Assembly (NCBI GenBank): GCA_965279075.1
Contig: CBDIHI010000008.1
Span: 1 to 64,000, forward strand
Source of the DNA: SZAS-79 sp965279075
Lineage (GTDB): Bacteria; Pseudomonadota; Gammaproteobacteria; Burkholderiales; SG8-39
Reading direction: 5' to 3'
Length of the DNA: 64,000 bases
The translations under genes and the position numbers were made by a program. Shown here one piece after another: positions 51,261 to 58,961 of the stretch. Each line of letters begins with the position of its first letter. Position 1 is the first letter of the stretch. The notes beneath the pieces were generated by a model. It saw only the letters and a program-made list of their open reading frames with translations. It was not told the origin of the DNA and made no database searches.

Positions 51261-52213
51261 TGAGGGCCGCCCTGCTCGGGGCCGCGCTGTTCGCCTTCTC
51301 GCTCAGCGCCGCAGCCCAGTATCCCAACAAGCCCATCCGCATCATCGTCCCCTACCAGGCCGGCGGCACTTCGGAGGTCATGGCGCGCGCGGTCGGCGAC
51401 CAGCTCACGGCCGTGTGGAAACAGCCGGTGGTGATCGAGAACAAGCCCGGCGGCGGGACGACCATAGGCGCCGCGGTCGTCGCGCAGGCGCCGGCCGACG
51501 GCTACAGCCTGTTCGTCAACGCGTCGAGCTTCCTCATCAACGCGCAGCTGATGTCGAAGCTCCCCTATGACGCGGCGAAGGATTTCATGCCGGTCACCCT
51601 GGCGGCCTCGAACCCGCATGTGCTGGTCGTCTTCCCGGGCCTGGGCATCACTTCGCTGAAGGATTTCCTCGGCGTGGCGAAGGCCAAGGGCAAGTCGATG
51701 TCCTACGCCTCGTTCGGCAACGGCAGCTCCGGGCACCTCGCCTACGAGCTGTTCAAGAAGACCTACGCGTTCGACATGGTGCACGTGCCGTACAAGGGCG
51801 TGCCGCAGGCGATGACCGACGTCATGGGCGGGCAGGTGCAGGCCATGCTGACCGACCTGCTGGCCGCCGTGCCGCAGGTGAAGTCCGGCAAGCTCGCGGG
51901 CCTTGCCATCGCCGCCGACAAGCGCAGCCCCACGCTGCCCGATGTGCCGACCTTCGAGGAGGCGAGCGGCACCAAGTTCGTGTCGCGCTCCTGGTTCGGC
52001 ATCCTCGTGCGCTCGGGCACGCCGCCCGAGATCCACAGGATGCTCTCGCAGGAGATCGCCAAGGCCCTGCACCGGCCGGACGTGAAGGAAAAGCTCGCCA
52101 GCCTCGGCATGGACACCTACGGCACCAGCCCGGAGGAGTTCGCCGCCTTCATGAAGAGCGAGTCCGACCGGTTCGCCGACGCGATCCGCTTCTCGGGCAC
52201 GAAGATCGAGTAG
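51260..52213 (+). CDS. Bug/TctC-family periplasmic solute receptor
   Basis: 317 residues from ATG 51260 (TGATG junction with RidA; a GTG at 51257 is also possible). Signal peptide to about SAAAQ, then KPIRIIVPYQAGGTSEVMARAV, PADGYSLFV, YDAAKDFMPVTLA, HVPYKGVPQAMTDVMGGQ. Co-transcribed with RidA and followed 6 bases later by a truncated M20-peptidase-like gene, which was probably its catabolic partner. Confidence 0.87.
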   Translation: MRAALLGAALFAFSLSAAAQYPNKPIRIIVPYQAGGTSEVMARAVGDQLTAVWKQPVVIENKPGGGTTIGAAVVAQAPADGYSLFVNASSFLINAQLMSKLPYDAAKDFMPVTLAASNPHVLVVFPGLGITSLKDFLGVAKAKGKSMSYASFGNGSSGHLAYELFKKTYAFDMVHVPYKGVPQAMTDVMGGQVQAMLTDLLAAVPQVKSGKLAGLAIAADKRSPTLPDVPTFEEASGTKFVSRSWFGILVRSGTPPEIHRMLSQEIAKALHRPDVKEKLASLGMDTYGTSPEEFAAFMKSESDRFADAIRFSGTKIE

Positions 52214-52219
52214 TCGCGC

Positions 52220-52399
52220 ATGAAGGACGCGCCGCTCGCCGGGATCGAACGGGATCGCGACCTGCTGGTCGCGATCCTGCGCGATTTCGTGCGCTGCCGC
52301 TCGCCGAACCCACCCGGCGACACCCTCGCCGCACGGCACGGGCAATGTGCCGCACGGAGGCTCGTCTGCGACGCCCGCCTCGCGCGGGACGTGGGGTAA
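52220..52399 (+). pseudogene. Truncated M20-family peptidase/deacetylase remnant
   Basis: A 59-codon frame from ATG 52220. About the first 37 residues (DRDLLVAILRDFVRCRSPNPP, GDTLAA) look like the N-terminus of M20 enzymes (ArgE/DapE/carboxypeptidase), which normally run to about 400 residues. After that the frame enters a hairpin-rich sequence and stops at TAA 52397-52399. The body with the metal ligands is missing, so a deletion or rearrangement removed it. Confidence 0.55.
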
Positions 52400-52408
52400 A
52401 CTGCCCAC
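52334..52408. repeat. Cluster of three short hairpins at the truncation point
   Basis: Three consecutive inverted repeats: CGGCAC/GTGCCG (52334-52339, 52347-52352), CCCGC/GCGGG (52374-52378, 52384-52388) and GTGGG/CCCAC (52391-52395, 52404-52408). A grouped arrangement like this resembles a REP-type element, though no second copy was found in this window. Confidence 0.4.
52397..52402 (+). promoter_or_regulatory. -10-like TAAACT 9 bases before a start codon
   Basis: TAAACT is followed by 9 bases and ATG 52412 without a Shine-Dalgarno; it lies inside the last hairpin of the cluster. Confidence 0.4.
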
Positions 52409-52411
52409 ACG

Positions 52412-52780
52412 ATGCGCCTTCTCCTCACCCTCGCCCTGCTCCTCGCTTGCACCGCCGCCCGCGCGGAGTGGGAGGTACTGACCGAGACCGGCACTGCGGT
52501 CTACTACGTGGACCGCGAGACGGTCCGCACCGATGGCGCCCTGAAGCGGATCTGGGGCCTGCAGGACATGAAGGCGCCCGACGCCGGCGGCGTGTTCTCA
52601 CGACGCGTGCTGGACGAATACGACTGCAAGGCGGAGAAATTCCGGATGCTGTCGGTCAGCCACCACTCGGGCCGGATGGCGCAGGGGGCGACCCTCGCCA
52701 ACTACCGCGACGCGGGCCCCTGGGACCACATCGCTCCCAACACGGTAGCCGCGAAAGTGCTGAAGCTGATCTGCCGCTGA
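52412..52780 (+). CDS. Surface-adhesin protein E-like secreted protein
   Basis: 122 residues with a Sec signal peptide (MRLLLTLALLLACTAARA). The mature part, EWEVLTETGTAVYYVDRETV, IWGLQDMKAP and EYDCKAEKFRMLS, resembles the small adhesin-E-like domain found in many proteobacterial envelope proteins; two Cys (YDC and LIC) could form a disulfide. Function outside Haemophilus is unclear. Convergent with the ligase at 52783, 2 bases between stops. Confidence 0.65.
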   Translation: MRLLLTLALLLACTAARAEWEVLTETGTAVYYVDRETVRTDGALKRIWGLQDMKAPDAGGVFSRRVLDEYDCKAEKFRMLSVSHHSGRMAQGATLANYRDAGPWDHIAPNTVAAKVLKLICR

Positions 52781-52782
52781 CC

Positions 52783-54303
52783 TCAGGCGAGCCCGAATTC
52801 CTTCAGCGCGTGCTCGCGCAGCTTCACCTTCTGCACCTTGCCGCTCGCGGTCATTCCGATCGCATCGAAGTTGTCCACGATCCTGAGATACCGCGGCACG
52901 CGGAAATTCGCGCACCTCCGCTTCGCCCAGGCGACGAGCTCGTCCTCGCTCGCGACGAGGCCGTCCTTGAGCGTGACATAGGCGCAGGGCACTTCCCCAA
53001 GCCTCGCATCCGGCACACCCACCACCTGTGCCGTCTGCACCGCGGGGTGCGCGAGCAGGACTTCCTCGACCTCGGCCGGCGCGACGTTCTCGCCGCCGAC
53101 GCGAAAGACGTCCTTGAGCCGACCCACCATGCGCAGGCGGCCGTCTTCGTTCAGCGAACCGAGGTCGCCGGTGCGCAGCCAGCCGTCGGCTGTGAAGGCC
53201 TTGGCCGTCTGTTCCGGGTTGTTGTAGTAACCGCGCATCACGCTCCAGCCGCGCACCTGGATCTCGCCGTCCTGGATGCGGACCTCCACGCCGTCCAGCG
53301 GCTTCGCCAGCCCTTCGACGCGCAGGGCCTCGGGATCGCGCCAGTCGCTCATGACCACGTTGGGCGAAGCTTCCGACAGGCCATAGGCGGCGCAGATCTC
53401 CTTCGCCCCCATGACGTCGATGATCTTCTTCATTGTCTGCGGACCCGCGGCCGCCCAGCCACCACGCAGGCGGAGTTTCTCCGGGTCGAAAGCCGCATGG
53501 CCCATCAGCATCTGGAAGATCGTGTCGTTGCCAGAGGTCAGCGTGCAACGTTCCGCTTCCAGCACCTTCAGAACCGCACCCGCTTCAAACGCGGGCAGCG
53601 TCACGAGGCAGGCGCCGAACACGAGCGAAGCCAGCGCCGACAGCGTGGAGCCGCCCACGTGGAAGAACGGCCGGCAGTTGTAGTAGCGGTCGTCCGGGCG
53701 CACGCCGAAGCGCGCCCCCGCCGCCCACGCATTCCTCAGCATGTTGTCGTGGGTCAGCACGACGCCCTTGGGATAGGCGGTGGTGCCCGAGGTGAACTGG
53801 ATCAGCAGGGGGTCTTCGGGCCGCACGTCCGCGCCGAGCCCCCCGGGAACCTCACCCAGCGGCACACCGCCGTCGACGTTGATCGCGAGGTCCAGCTTCG
53901 GGCACTGTGGCCAGGCCTCCTCCACCATCGCCTCGTAGTCGATGTTGAGGAACGCGCCCGTGTAGAACAGCGCCTTGCAGTCGGCTTGCTTCAGGCAGTA
54001 CGCAAGTTCGGCGACCTTGAAGCGCGTGTTCACCGGCACCGTGACGCAGCCGAGGATCGCCGCGCCGTAGAAGAGGCGCACCCAGTTCGCGTCGTTGCCC
54101 ATCAGGATGCCGATGTGGTCGCCGCGCGCGAGGCCCAGCGCCGCGAGGCCCGCCGCCACCTGCCGCGCCTCGGCGTCGAGCTGCGTGTAGGTCAGGCGGA
54201 TGCGATCGGTAACGAGCGCCTCGGCGGCGCCGCGCTGCGCGGCCTGCCGCGCGAGCACCTCGCCGAGCGTGGCCGCAGCCCAGTTCAAGGCTTGCCCATC
54301 CAC
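52783..54303 (-). CDS. AMP-forming acyl-CoA synthetase / ligase
   Basis: 506 residues if started at GTG 54303; a TTG at 54288 overlapping the previous stop by 4 bases (TTGA) is an alternative. Motifs FTSGTTAYPKGVVLTHDN, AAYGLSEASPNVVM, LRTGDLGSLNEDG, and C-terminal Lys in TASGKVQKVKL. Third gene of the operon CoA-transferase / enoyl-CoA hydratase / ligase, so the set activates and beta-oxidises some acid. Substrate not assigned. Confidence 0.87.
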   Translation of the reverse strand: MDGQALNWAAATLGEVLARQAAQRGAAEALVTDRIRLTYTQLDAEARQVAAGLAALGLARGDHIGILMGNDANWVRLFYGAAILGCVTVPVNTRFKVAELAYCLKQADCKALFYTGAFLNIDYEAMVEEAWPQCPKLDLAINVDGGVPLGEVPGGLGADVRPEDPLLIQFTSGTTAYPKGVVLTHDNMLRNAWAAGARFGVRPDDRYYNCRPFFHVGGSTLSALASLVFGACLVTLPAFEAGAVLKVLEAERCTLTSGNDTIFQMLMGHAAFDPEKLRLRGGWAAAGPQTMKKIIDVMGAKEICAAYGLSEASPNVVMSDWRDPEALRVEGLAKPLDGVEVRIQDGEIQVRGWSVMRGYYNNPEQTAKAFTADGWLRTGDLGSLNEDGRLRMVGRLKDVFRVGGENVAPAEVEEVLLAHPAVQTAQVVGVPDARLGEVPCAYVTLKDGLVASEDELVAWAKRRCANFRVPRYLRIVDNFDAIGMTASGKVQKVKLREHALKEFGLA

Positions 54304-55010
54304 TGGCCCGAGGCCAGCTGCTCCTCGATCGCTTCGATCTCCGCGGCGAGCGCGCCTTGCGGATCAAGCTCGACGCCGCGATCGATCGTGCGCTTGGCGA
54401 GGCGCAGCGACTGCGGCGGCGCCTCCGTAATTGCCTTCACGATGGAAGCGAGCGCCTCGTCGAGCTGGTCCGGCGCCACCAGTCGCGACACCAGGCCGTG
54501 CGCCAGCGCCTCCTCCGCCGTCAGCGTGCGCCCGGTGTACATCATGTCCTTCGCCAGTCGCTTGCCGAGCACGCGCGCGAGGCGCTGGGTGGCACCCACC
54601 GTGCCGCGGATCGCCTCGAGGGTGCGAAAGGAGGCCGCCGGCGTCGCCACGATGAAGTCGCAGCTCGCGGCGATCTCGCAGCCCGAACCCACGGCCGGGC
54701 CTTCCACCACCGCCACCGCGGGCATGGGCAGTGCCTCCAGCGCCGCGTAGGCGTCGAAGCCCTTGCCGCGACGCGCGCGCACCTGCGCCTCGCCCATGCC
54801 CTGGCGCTCCTTGAGGTCCGCGCCCGCGCAGAAGACGCTCCCGTTCGAGCGCACCAGCACGAGCTTGACCGCGGGATCGTCCGCCGCACGCCGGGCCGCG
54901 GCGGCCAGGCCGTCGCACATGGCGAGGTTGAGCGCGTTGCGCGCCTCGGGCCGGTTGAGGCGGATCGTCGCCACGCCGCCTTCCACGCCGTACAGGACAG
55001 CCTCGCTCAT
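54285..55010 (-). CDS. Enoyl-CoA hydratase/isomerase family protein
   Basis: 241 residues, crotonase fold. ATIRLNRPEARNALN, the oxyanion block VFCAGADLKERQ and VEGPAVGSGCEIAASCDFIVA are present, followed by RLARVLGKRLAKDMMYTGR. At the two hydratase Glu positions the sequence reads EIAASCD and LEAIRGTVG, so one Glu-like residue is retained. Overlaps the CoA-transferase stop by 4 bases. Confidence 0.87.
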   Translation of the reverse strand: MSEAVLYGVEGGVATIRLNRPEARNALNLAMCDGLAAAARRAADDPAVKLVLVRSNGSVFCAGADLKERQGMGEAQVRARRGKGFDAYAALEALPMPAVAVVEGPAVGSGCEIAASCDFIVATPAASFRTLEAIRGTVGATQRLARVLGKRLAKDMMYTGRTLTAEEALAHGLVSRLVAPDQLDEALASIVKAITEAPPQSLRLAKRTIDRGVELDPQGALAAEIEAIEEQLASGQWMGKP

Positions 55011-56191
55011 ATCGCCTTCGCCTCCCGCAGGTGCGCGATCTTTTCCTTCGAGTACCCCAGGCGCTGCGCGAGCACCTCGTCCGTATGCTCGCCCAGCGTC
55101 GGCGGGCGGCCGACCTTCGGGTCGTCGAACCCTTCGAATTTGTACGGCAGTCCGAGCGCCTTGAACGGGCCTATGCCCGGGTAGTCGAATTCGCCGACCA
55201 GCCCGCGCGCCGCGACGTGCGGGTCGTTGAGAATCTCGGCCACGTCGTTGACCGGCCCGACGGGGACTTCCACCGAATCGAGCGCGGCGATCAGTTCGTC
55301 GCGCTTCCAGGCGAGGATGGCCTGCGTGAGTTTCGGCATGATGGCGTCGCGGTTCGTCACGCGCAGGGCGTTGTCGGCGAACTGCGGCTGCGCGCCCCAC
55401 GCTTCGAGCGACAGGGCCTTGCACAGGGGCGCCCAGTGCTGGTCGCTCGCGGTGATGTGCAGGTACTTGCCGTCCGCGCAGCAGAAGGTCGCCGTGGGAA
55501 CGCGGCCCGGATGTTCGGTGCCCAGCCTCGGCGGCACTTCGCCCAGCGCGAAGTAGCGCGCGGCTGCGAGCGTCAGCAGGCTCACCTGCCCGTCCAGCAT
55601 CGAGAAATCCACGTAGCAGCCCTTGCCGGTCTGCTCGCGCCCGGCGATCGAGGACAGGATCGCGATCGCCACCCACAGGCCCGAGGTCAGGTCGGCCACC
55701 GGCAGGCCCGGCTTCACCGGCCCGCCGCCGCGCTCGCCCGTGAGGCTCAACAACCCGCCCATCGCCTGGAACACGGTGTCGTAGCCTTTCTTGCGGCGGT
55801 AGGGCCCGGTCTGGCCGAAGCCGGTGCACGAGAGGTAGATGAGGCGCGGGTTCAGCGCGGACAGCGCCGCGTAGTCGAGGCCGTAACGCTTGAAGGTGCC
55901 CGAGGGGAAATTCTCGACGAACACGTCCGCCTTCGCTGCCAGTTCGCGGATCACCTGCTGTCCTTCGGGCGAGCGCAGGTTCACGGTGATTGAAGACTTC
56001 GAGCGATTGCAGGCGAAGTAGTACGCACTGTCGACCGCCAGCTGCGGCTCGAAACTGCGCGTCTCGTCGCCCGTGCCGGGCTGCTCGACCTTGATCACGG
56101 TGGCGCCCAGCTCGGCGAGGATCATGCTCGCGAACGGGCAGGCGAGCACCCGCGCGAGGTCGAGGATGACGAGGTCCTGCAGAGGGCGCAT
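55007..56191 (-). CDS. Class III (CaiB/BaiF family) CoA-transferase
   Basis: 394 residues. MRPLQDLVILDLARVLACPFASMILAELGATVIKVE (quoted in part) and the conserved GYDTVFQAMGGLLSLTG with the catalytic Asp. First gene of the CoA-transferase / hydratase / ligase operon. An imperfect 12-bp inverted repeat lies in the 85-base region just upstream (56223-56255). Confidence 0.87.
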   Translation of the reverse strand: MRPLQDLVILDLARVLACPFASMILAELGATVIKVEQPGTGDETRSFEPQLAVDSAYYFACNRSKSSITVNLRSPEGQQVIRELAAKADVFVENFPSGTFKRYGLDYAALSALNPRLIYLSCTGFGQTGPYRRKKGYDTVFQAMGGLLSLTGERGGGPVKPGLPVADLTSGLWVAIAILSSIAGREQTGKGCYVDFSMLDGQVSLLTLAAARYFALGEVPPRLGTEHPGRVPTATFCCADGKYLHITASDQHWAPLCKALSLEAWGAQPQFADNALRVTNRDAIMPKLTQAILAWKRDELIAALDSVEVPVGPVNDVAEILNDPHVAARGLVGEFDYPGIGPFKALGLPYKFEGFDDPKVGRPPTLGEHTDEVLAQRLGYSKEKIAHLREAKAI

Positions 56192-56222
56192 GGACGAAAG
56201 GCCGCGTCAGGAGCGGCTGTCA

Positions 56223-56255
56223 GGGCAGATAGTTTCCATTGTCAACTACCTGCCC
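56223..56255. promoter_or_regulatory. 12-bp inverted repeat upstream of the CoA-transferase operon
   Basis: GGGCAGATAGTT (56223-56234) pairs with AACTACCTGCCC (56244-56255) at 11 of 12 positions around a 9-base spacer. It lies in the only gap between the UbiD-like stop and the CoA-transferase start. It may be an operator for the operon, or a hairpin ending the UbiD-like transcript (no T tract). Confidence 0.45.
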
Positions 56256-56276
56256 CGGGACTGTCAAACGGCCCCG

Positions 56277-57761
56277 CTATTTGAAGCCGTAGTCCTTCCA
56301 GCGCTTTTCCACCAGGGCCCGGTGGTCGGCGTGCGGCTCGACCGTCGGCGGGAAACGCTCGTTGTTCCACTCCGGACGGCGCTTGAAGTGCCAGTTGCGC
56401 GTCGCGTCGAACAGCACACGCGTCCAGGTGCCCGCGCCGAGCTGCTGGACGTCCCTTTCTTCCAGCGGCGTGCTGGGGTCCAGCGCATGGCCGAGCAACC
56501 CCGGGAACTGCGTGATGCCTTCGGTCGCCGCGTTCATGCGGTAGGCGAGCGCCCAGTCGATCTGCTGGTAGTTCGAGACGTCGATGTCGTCCTCGAACAC
56601 GAACACGTGCTTGTAGCGCCCCTGCCCCGCGCCCGCGCCCCACAGCGCCGCCGCCACCTGCTTGGGCTGCGCCTGGTAGGTCTTCCTGATCTTGATGTAG
56701 ACGTTGATGCCGCAGGTGATCGGGTCGCAGTAGACGTCCTGCACGCCGGGCACGCCCGCGGCGTTGAGGATGTTCCACGCGATGCCGGCGCGCTGCGCCG
56801 ACGAGATCACCGCGTTCTCCGAGAACGAGCCCGGCATGTTGCCTTCCTGCGTGCCGCGCAGGATGGGATCGTCGCGGTGCATGATGCAGCTCACCTCGAT
56901 GGTCGGTCGCGGCGTCGGGAGGTCGGACACGTAGCCGGTGAACTCCGCGAACGGGCCTTCGGTCTCGTAGGCCGCCGGGTCCGGGTCGATGAAGCCCTCG
57001 ATCACCATCTCGCAGCTGGCCGGCACCTCGAGGTCGACGGTCTCGCACTTCACCATCTTGACCGCCTCGTTGCGATACGCGCCGAGCACGGCGAACTCCG
57101 ACACGCCCGCCGGCAGCGGGCTGCCGCCGAGGAAGCCCATGATCGGGTCCCAGCCGATCACGCAGGCCACCGGCATCTTCTCGCCGCGGTCGGCGTACTT
57201 GGCGAAGTGCTGGCCCCAGTGCTGGCCGCCCTTGATGAGCAGCGAGGGAATCGTGTTCTTCCTGCCGACCATGCCGCGATAGATGCCGGCGTTCTGCACG
57301 CCGGTATCCGGGTCCTTGGTGACGATGCAGGCGTAGGTGTTGATGTAACGGCCGCCCTCGAGGTAATGCCACTTCGGCACCGGGAACTGCAGCAGGTCGA
57401 CGTCCTTTCCCTTGATGATGTTCTGGCGCACCGGGCCGTCGGGCACCACCACGGGCTGGATCTGCTCGCGGTTCTTCTTCATCACGTGCTGGACGATCTC
57501 GTTGTTCGTCGCCGTCTTGGGAAAGCCCAGCGCGAGGTTCAGCCGCTCGCGCGTGCCGATGCCGCCGCAGAACACCTTGCGGCCGATCGTGTTCTCGTGG
57601 TCCTTCACGTTCTCGAACAGCAGCGCCGGGCCCTGCTTCTCCAGCACCCGGCGGGATACGGTCCCGATTTCGCAGTCCCAGTCCACCTTCGCGGTGATCC
57701 GGTGCAGTTCGCCTTCCTTCTCCAGCAGCGCGATCCACTCGCGCAGGTCTATGCAGCCCAT
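56277..57761 (-). CDS. UbiD-family prenyl-FMN-dependent decarboxylase
   Basis: 494 residues, ATG 57761 preceded by GGAGG. DLREWIALLEKEGELHRI is the UbiD opening; NAGIYRGMV supplies the metal Asn and Arg, KGGQHWGQHFAKY and VACVIGWDP follow, and ETEGPFAEFTGYV holds the Glu residues of the E-R-E catalytic network. Relatives include 4-hydroxybenzoate, protocatechuate, gallate and vanillate decarboxylases, so an aromatic acid is the likely substrate. UbiX, needed to make the cofactor, is not in the window. Confidence 0.9.
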   Translation of the reverse strand: MGCIDLREWIALLEKEGELHRITAKVDWDCEIGTVSRRVLEKQGPALLFENVKDHENTIGRKVFCGGIGTRERLNLALGFPKTATNNEIVQHVMKKNREQIQPVVVPDGPVRQNIIKGKDVDLLQFPVPKWHYLEGGRYINTYACIVTKDPDTGVQNAGIYRGMVGRKNTIPSLLIKGGQHWGQHFAKYADRGEKMPVACVIGWDPIMGFLGGSPLPAGVSEFAVLGAYRNEAVKMVKCETVDLEVPASCEMVIEGFIDPDPAAYETEGPFAEFTGYVSDLPTPRPTIEVSCIMHRDDPILRGTQEGNMPGSFSENAVISSAQRAGIAWNILNAAGVPGVQDVYCDPITCGINVYIKIRKTYQAQPKQVAAALWGAGAGQGRYKHVFVFEDDIDVSNYQQIDWALAYRMNAATEGITQFPGLLGHALDPSTPLEERDVQQLGAGTWTRVLFDATRNWHFKRRPEWNNERFPPTVEPHADHRALVEKRWKDYGFK

Positions 57762-57858
57762 TCGGCCTCCATGAATTGTCCCTGCCACGGTAGCAATGTA
57801 CGTCCGCCTGCCGCTATGCGATGTTTGCATGAACGGCCGCGCACGGCACGCTCTCGCA

Positions 57859-57879
57859 TGAAACCTGCTTCGTGTTTCA
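57859..57879. promoter_or_regulatory. TGAAAC-N9-GTTTCA inverted repeat
   Basis: A 6-bp palindrome in the 145-base region between the divergent UbiD-like gene (57761) and Bug gene (57907), 28 bases before the Bug ATG. A possible regulator site; no recognised consensus. The rest of this region shows nothing else. Confidence 0.3.
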
Positions 57880-57906
57880 CACATCCACACCTCCGCAGGC
57901 GCCACC

Positions 57907-58881
57907 ATGCTGAAACCCTTGCCCCTCCTCGCCGCCGCACTCATCGCGTGCACCGCCGCCCCCTTTGCCGGTGCGCAGGCCCCGTACCCGTCCAGGCCCG
58001 TGCGCGTGCTGATCCCCTACCCGCCCGGCGGCACGGCCGACCTCCTCGCCCGCGTGCTGGGCCAGAAGCTCTCCGAGGCCCTGGGCCAGGGCTTCGTCAT
58101 CGAGAATCGCGGCGGCGCGGGCGGCAACCTCGCCGCGGAAGCGGCCGCCAAGTCGGCGCCCGACGGCTACACGCTGCTGATGGCCAACGCCCCGGTGCTC
58201 GCCGTGAACCCGAGCCTGTACGCCAAGGTCCCGTTCGACCCGGTGAAGGATTTCGCCCCGGTGAGCCTGGTGGCGAATGTGCCGCTGTTGCTCGTCGCGC
58301 ACCCCTCCTTCGCGCCGAAGACCGTCTCCGAACTCATCACGCTGGCGAAGTCGCAGTCCGGGAAGCTCAACTACGCCTCCGCAGGCGGCGGCAGCACCAC
58401 CTACCTCGCCACCGAGCTCTTCAAGTCCATGGCGGGCGTCGAGATGCTCGCGATCCCCTACAAGGGCAGCGGCCCCGCGCTGTCCGCGCTCGTCGCGGGC
58501 GAGGTGCCGGTGATGTTCGAGCTGTTCCCGAGCGCGCTGGGCCACGTGAAGTCGGGCCGCATCCGCGCGCTGGCCGTGACCAGCGCCAGCCGCTCGCCGC
58601 TGATGCCCGAGTTGCCCACCGTGGCCGAAGCCGGGCTGCCGGGCTACGAGATCGCGTCCTGGTTCGGCATCGTGGCGCCGGCCGGAACGCCGCGCGAAAT
58701 CGTCGCCCGCCTCAACGGCGAGATCGTGAAGCTCATCGAGACGCCGGAAATGCGCGCGCGTCTCGCCACGCTCGGGGCCGAGCCGCGCCCCGGCACGCCG
58801 GAGCAGTTCGCGCAGTTGATCCCGGTGGAGATCCGCAAATGGGCGAAGGTGATCAGGGAGTCGGGCGCCAAGGTGGAGTAG
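57907..58881 (+). CDS. Bug/TctC-family periplasmic solute receptor
   Basis: 324 residues with a Sec signal ending near FAGAQ. KPVRVLIPYPPGGTADLLARVLG-type block (here RPVRVLIPYPPGGTADL), PDGYTLLM, FDPVKDFAPVSLV, IPYKGSGPALSALVAG. The upstream region has no clear ribosome site. Divergent from the UbiD-like gene, suggesting it may bind the aromatic acid decarboxylated by that enzyme. Confidence 0.87.
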   Translation: MLKPLPLLAAALIACTAAPFAGAQAPYPSRPVRVLIPYPPGGTADLLARVLGQKLSEALGQGFVIENRGGAGGNLAAEAAAKSAPDGYTLLMANAPVLAVNPSLYAKVPFDPVKDFAPVSLVANVPLLLVAHPSFAPKTVSELITLAKSQSGKLNYASAGGGSTTYLATELFKSMAGVEMLAIPYKGSGPALSALVAGEVPVMFELFPSALGHVKSGRIRALAVTSASRSPLMPELPTVAEAGLPGYEIASWFGIVAPAGTPREIVARLNGEIVKLIETPEMRARLATLGAEPRPGTPEQFAQLIPVEIRKWAKVIRESGAKVE

Positions 58882-58929
58882 CGGGCCGCCCGCCACAGTT
58901 TCTTACGCTCGGGGGCGGCATCGGGGGCG

Positions 58930-58935
58930 CATAAT
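58930..58935 (+). promoter_or_regulatory. -10-like CATAAT before the LysM-FecR gene
   Basis: Lies 26 bases before ATG 58962, predicting a leader of about 20 bases without a Shine-Dalgarno. Confidence 0.35.
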
Positions 58936-58961
58936 CCCGGCTTTGTCTTTTGGTCCAACCC

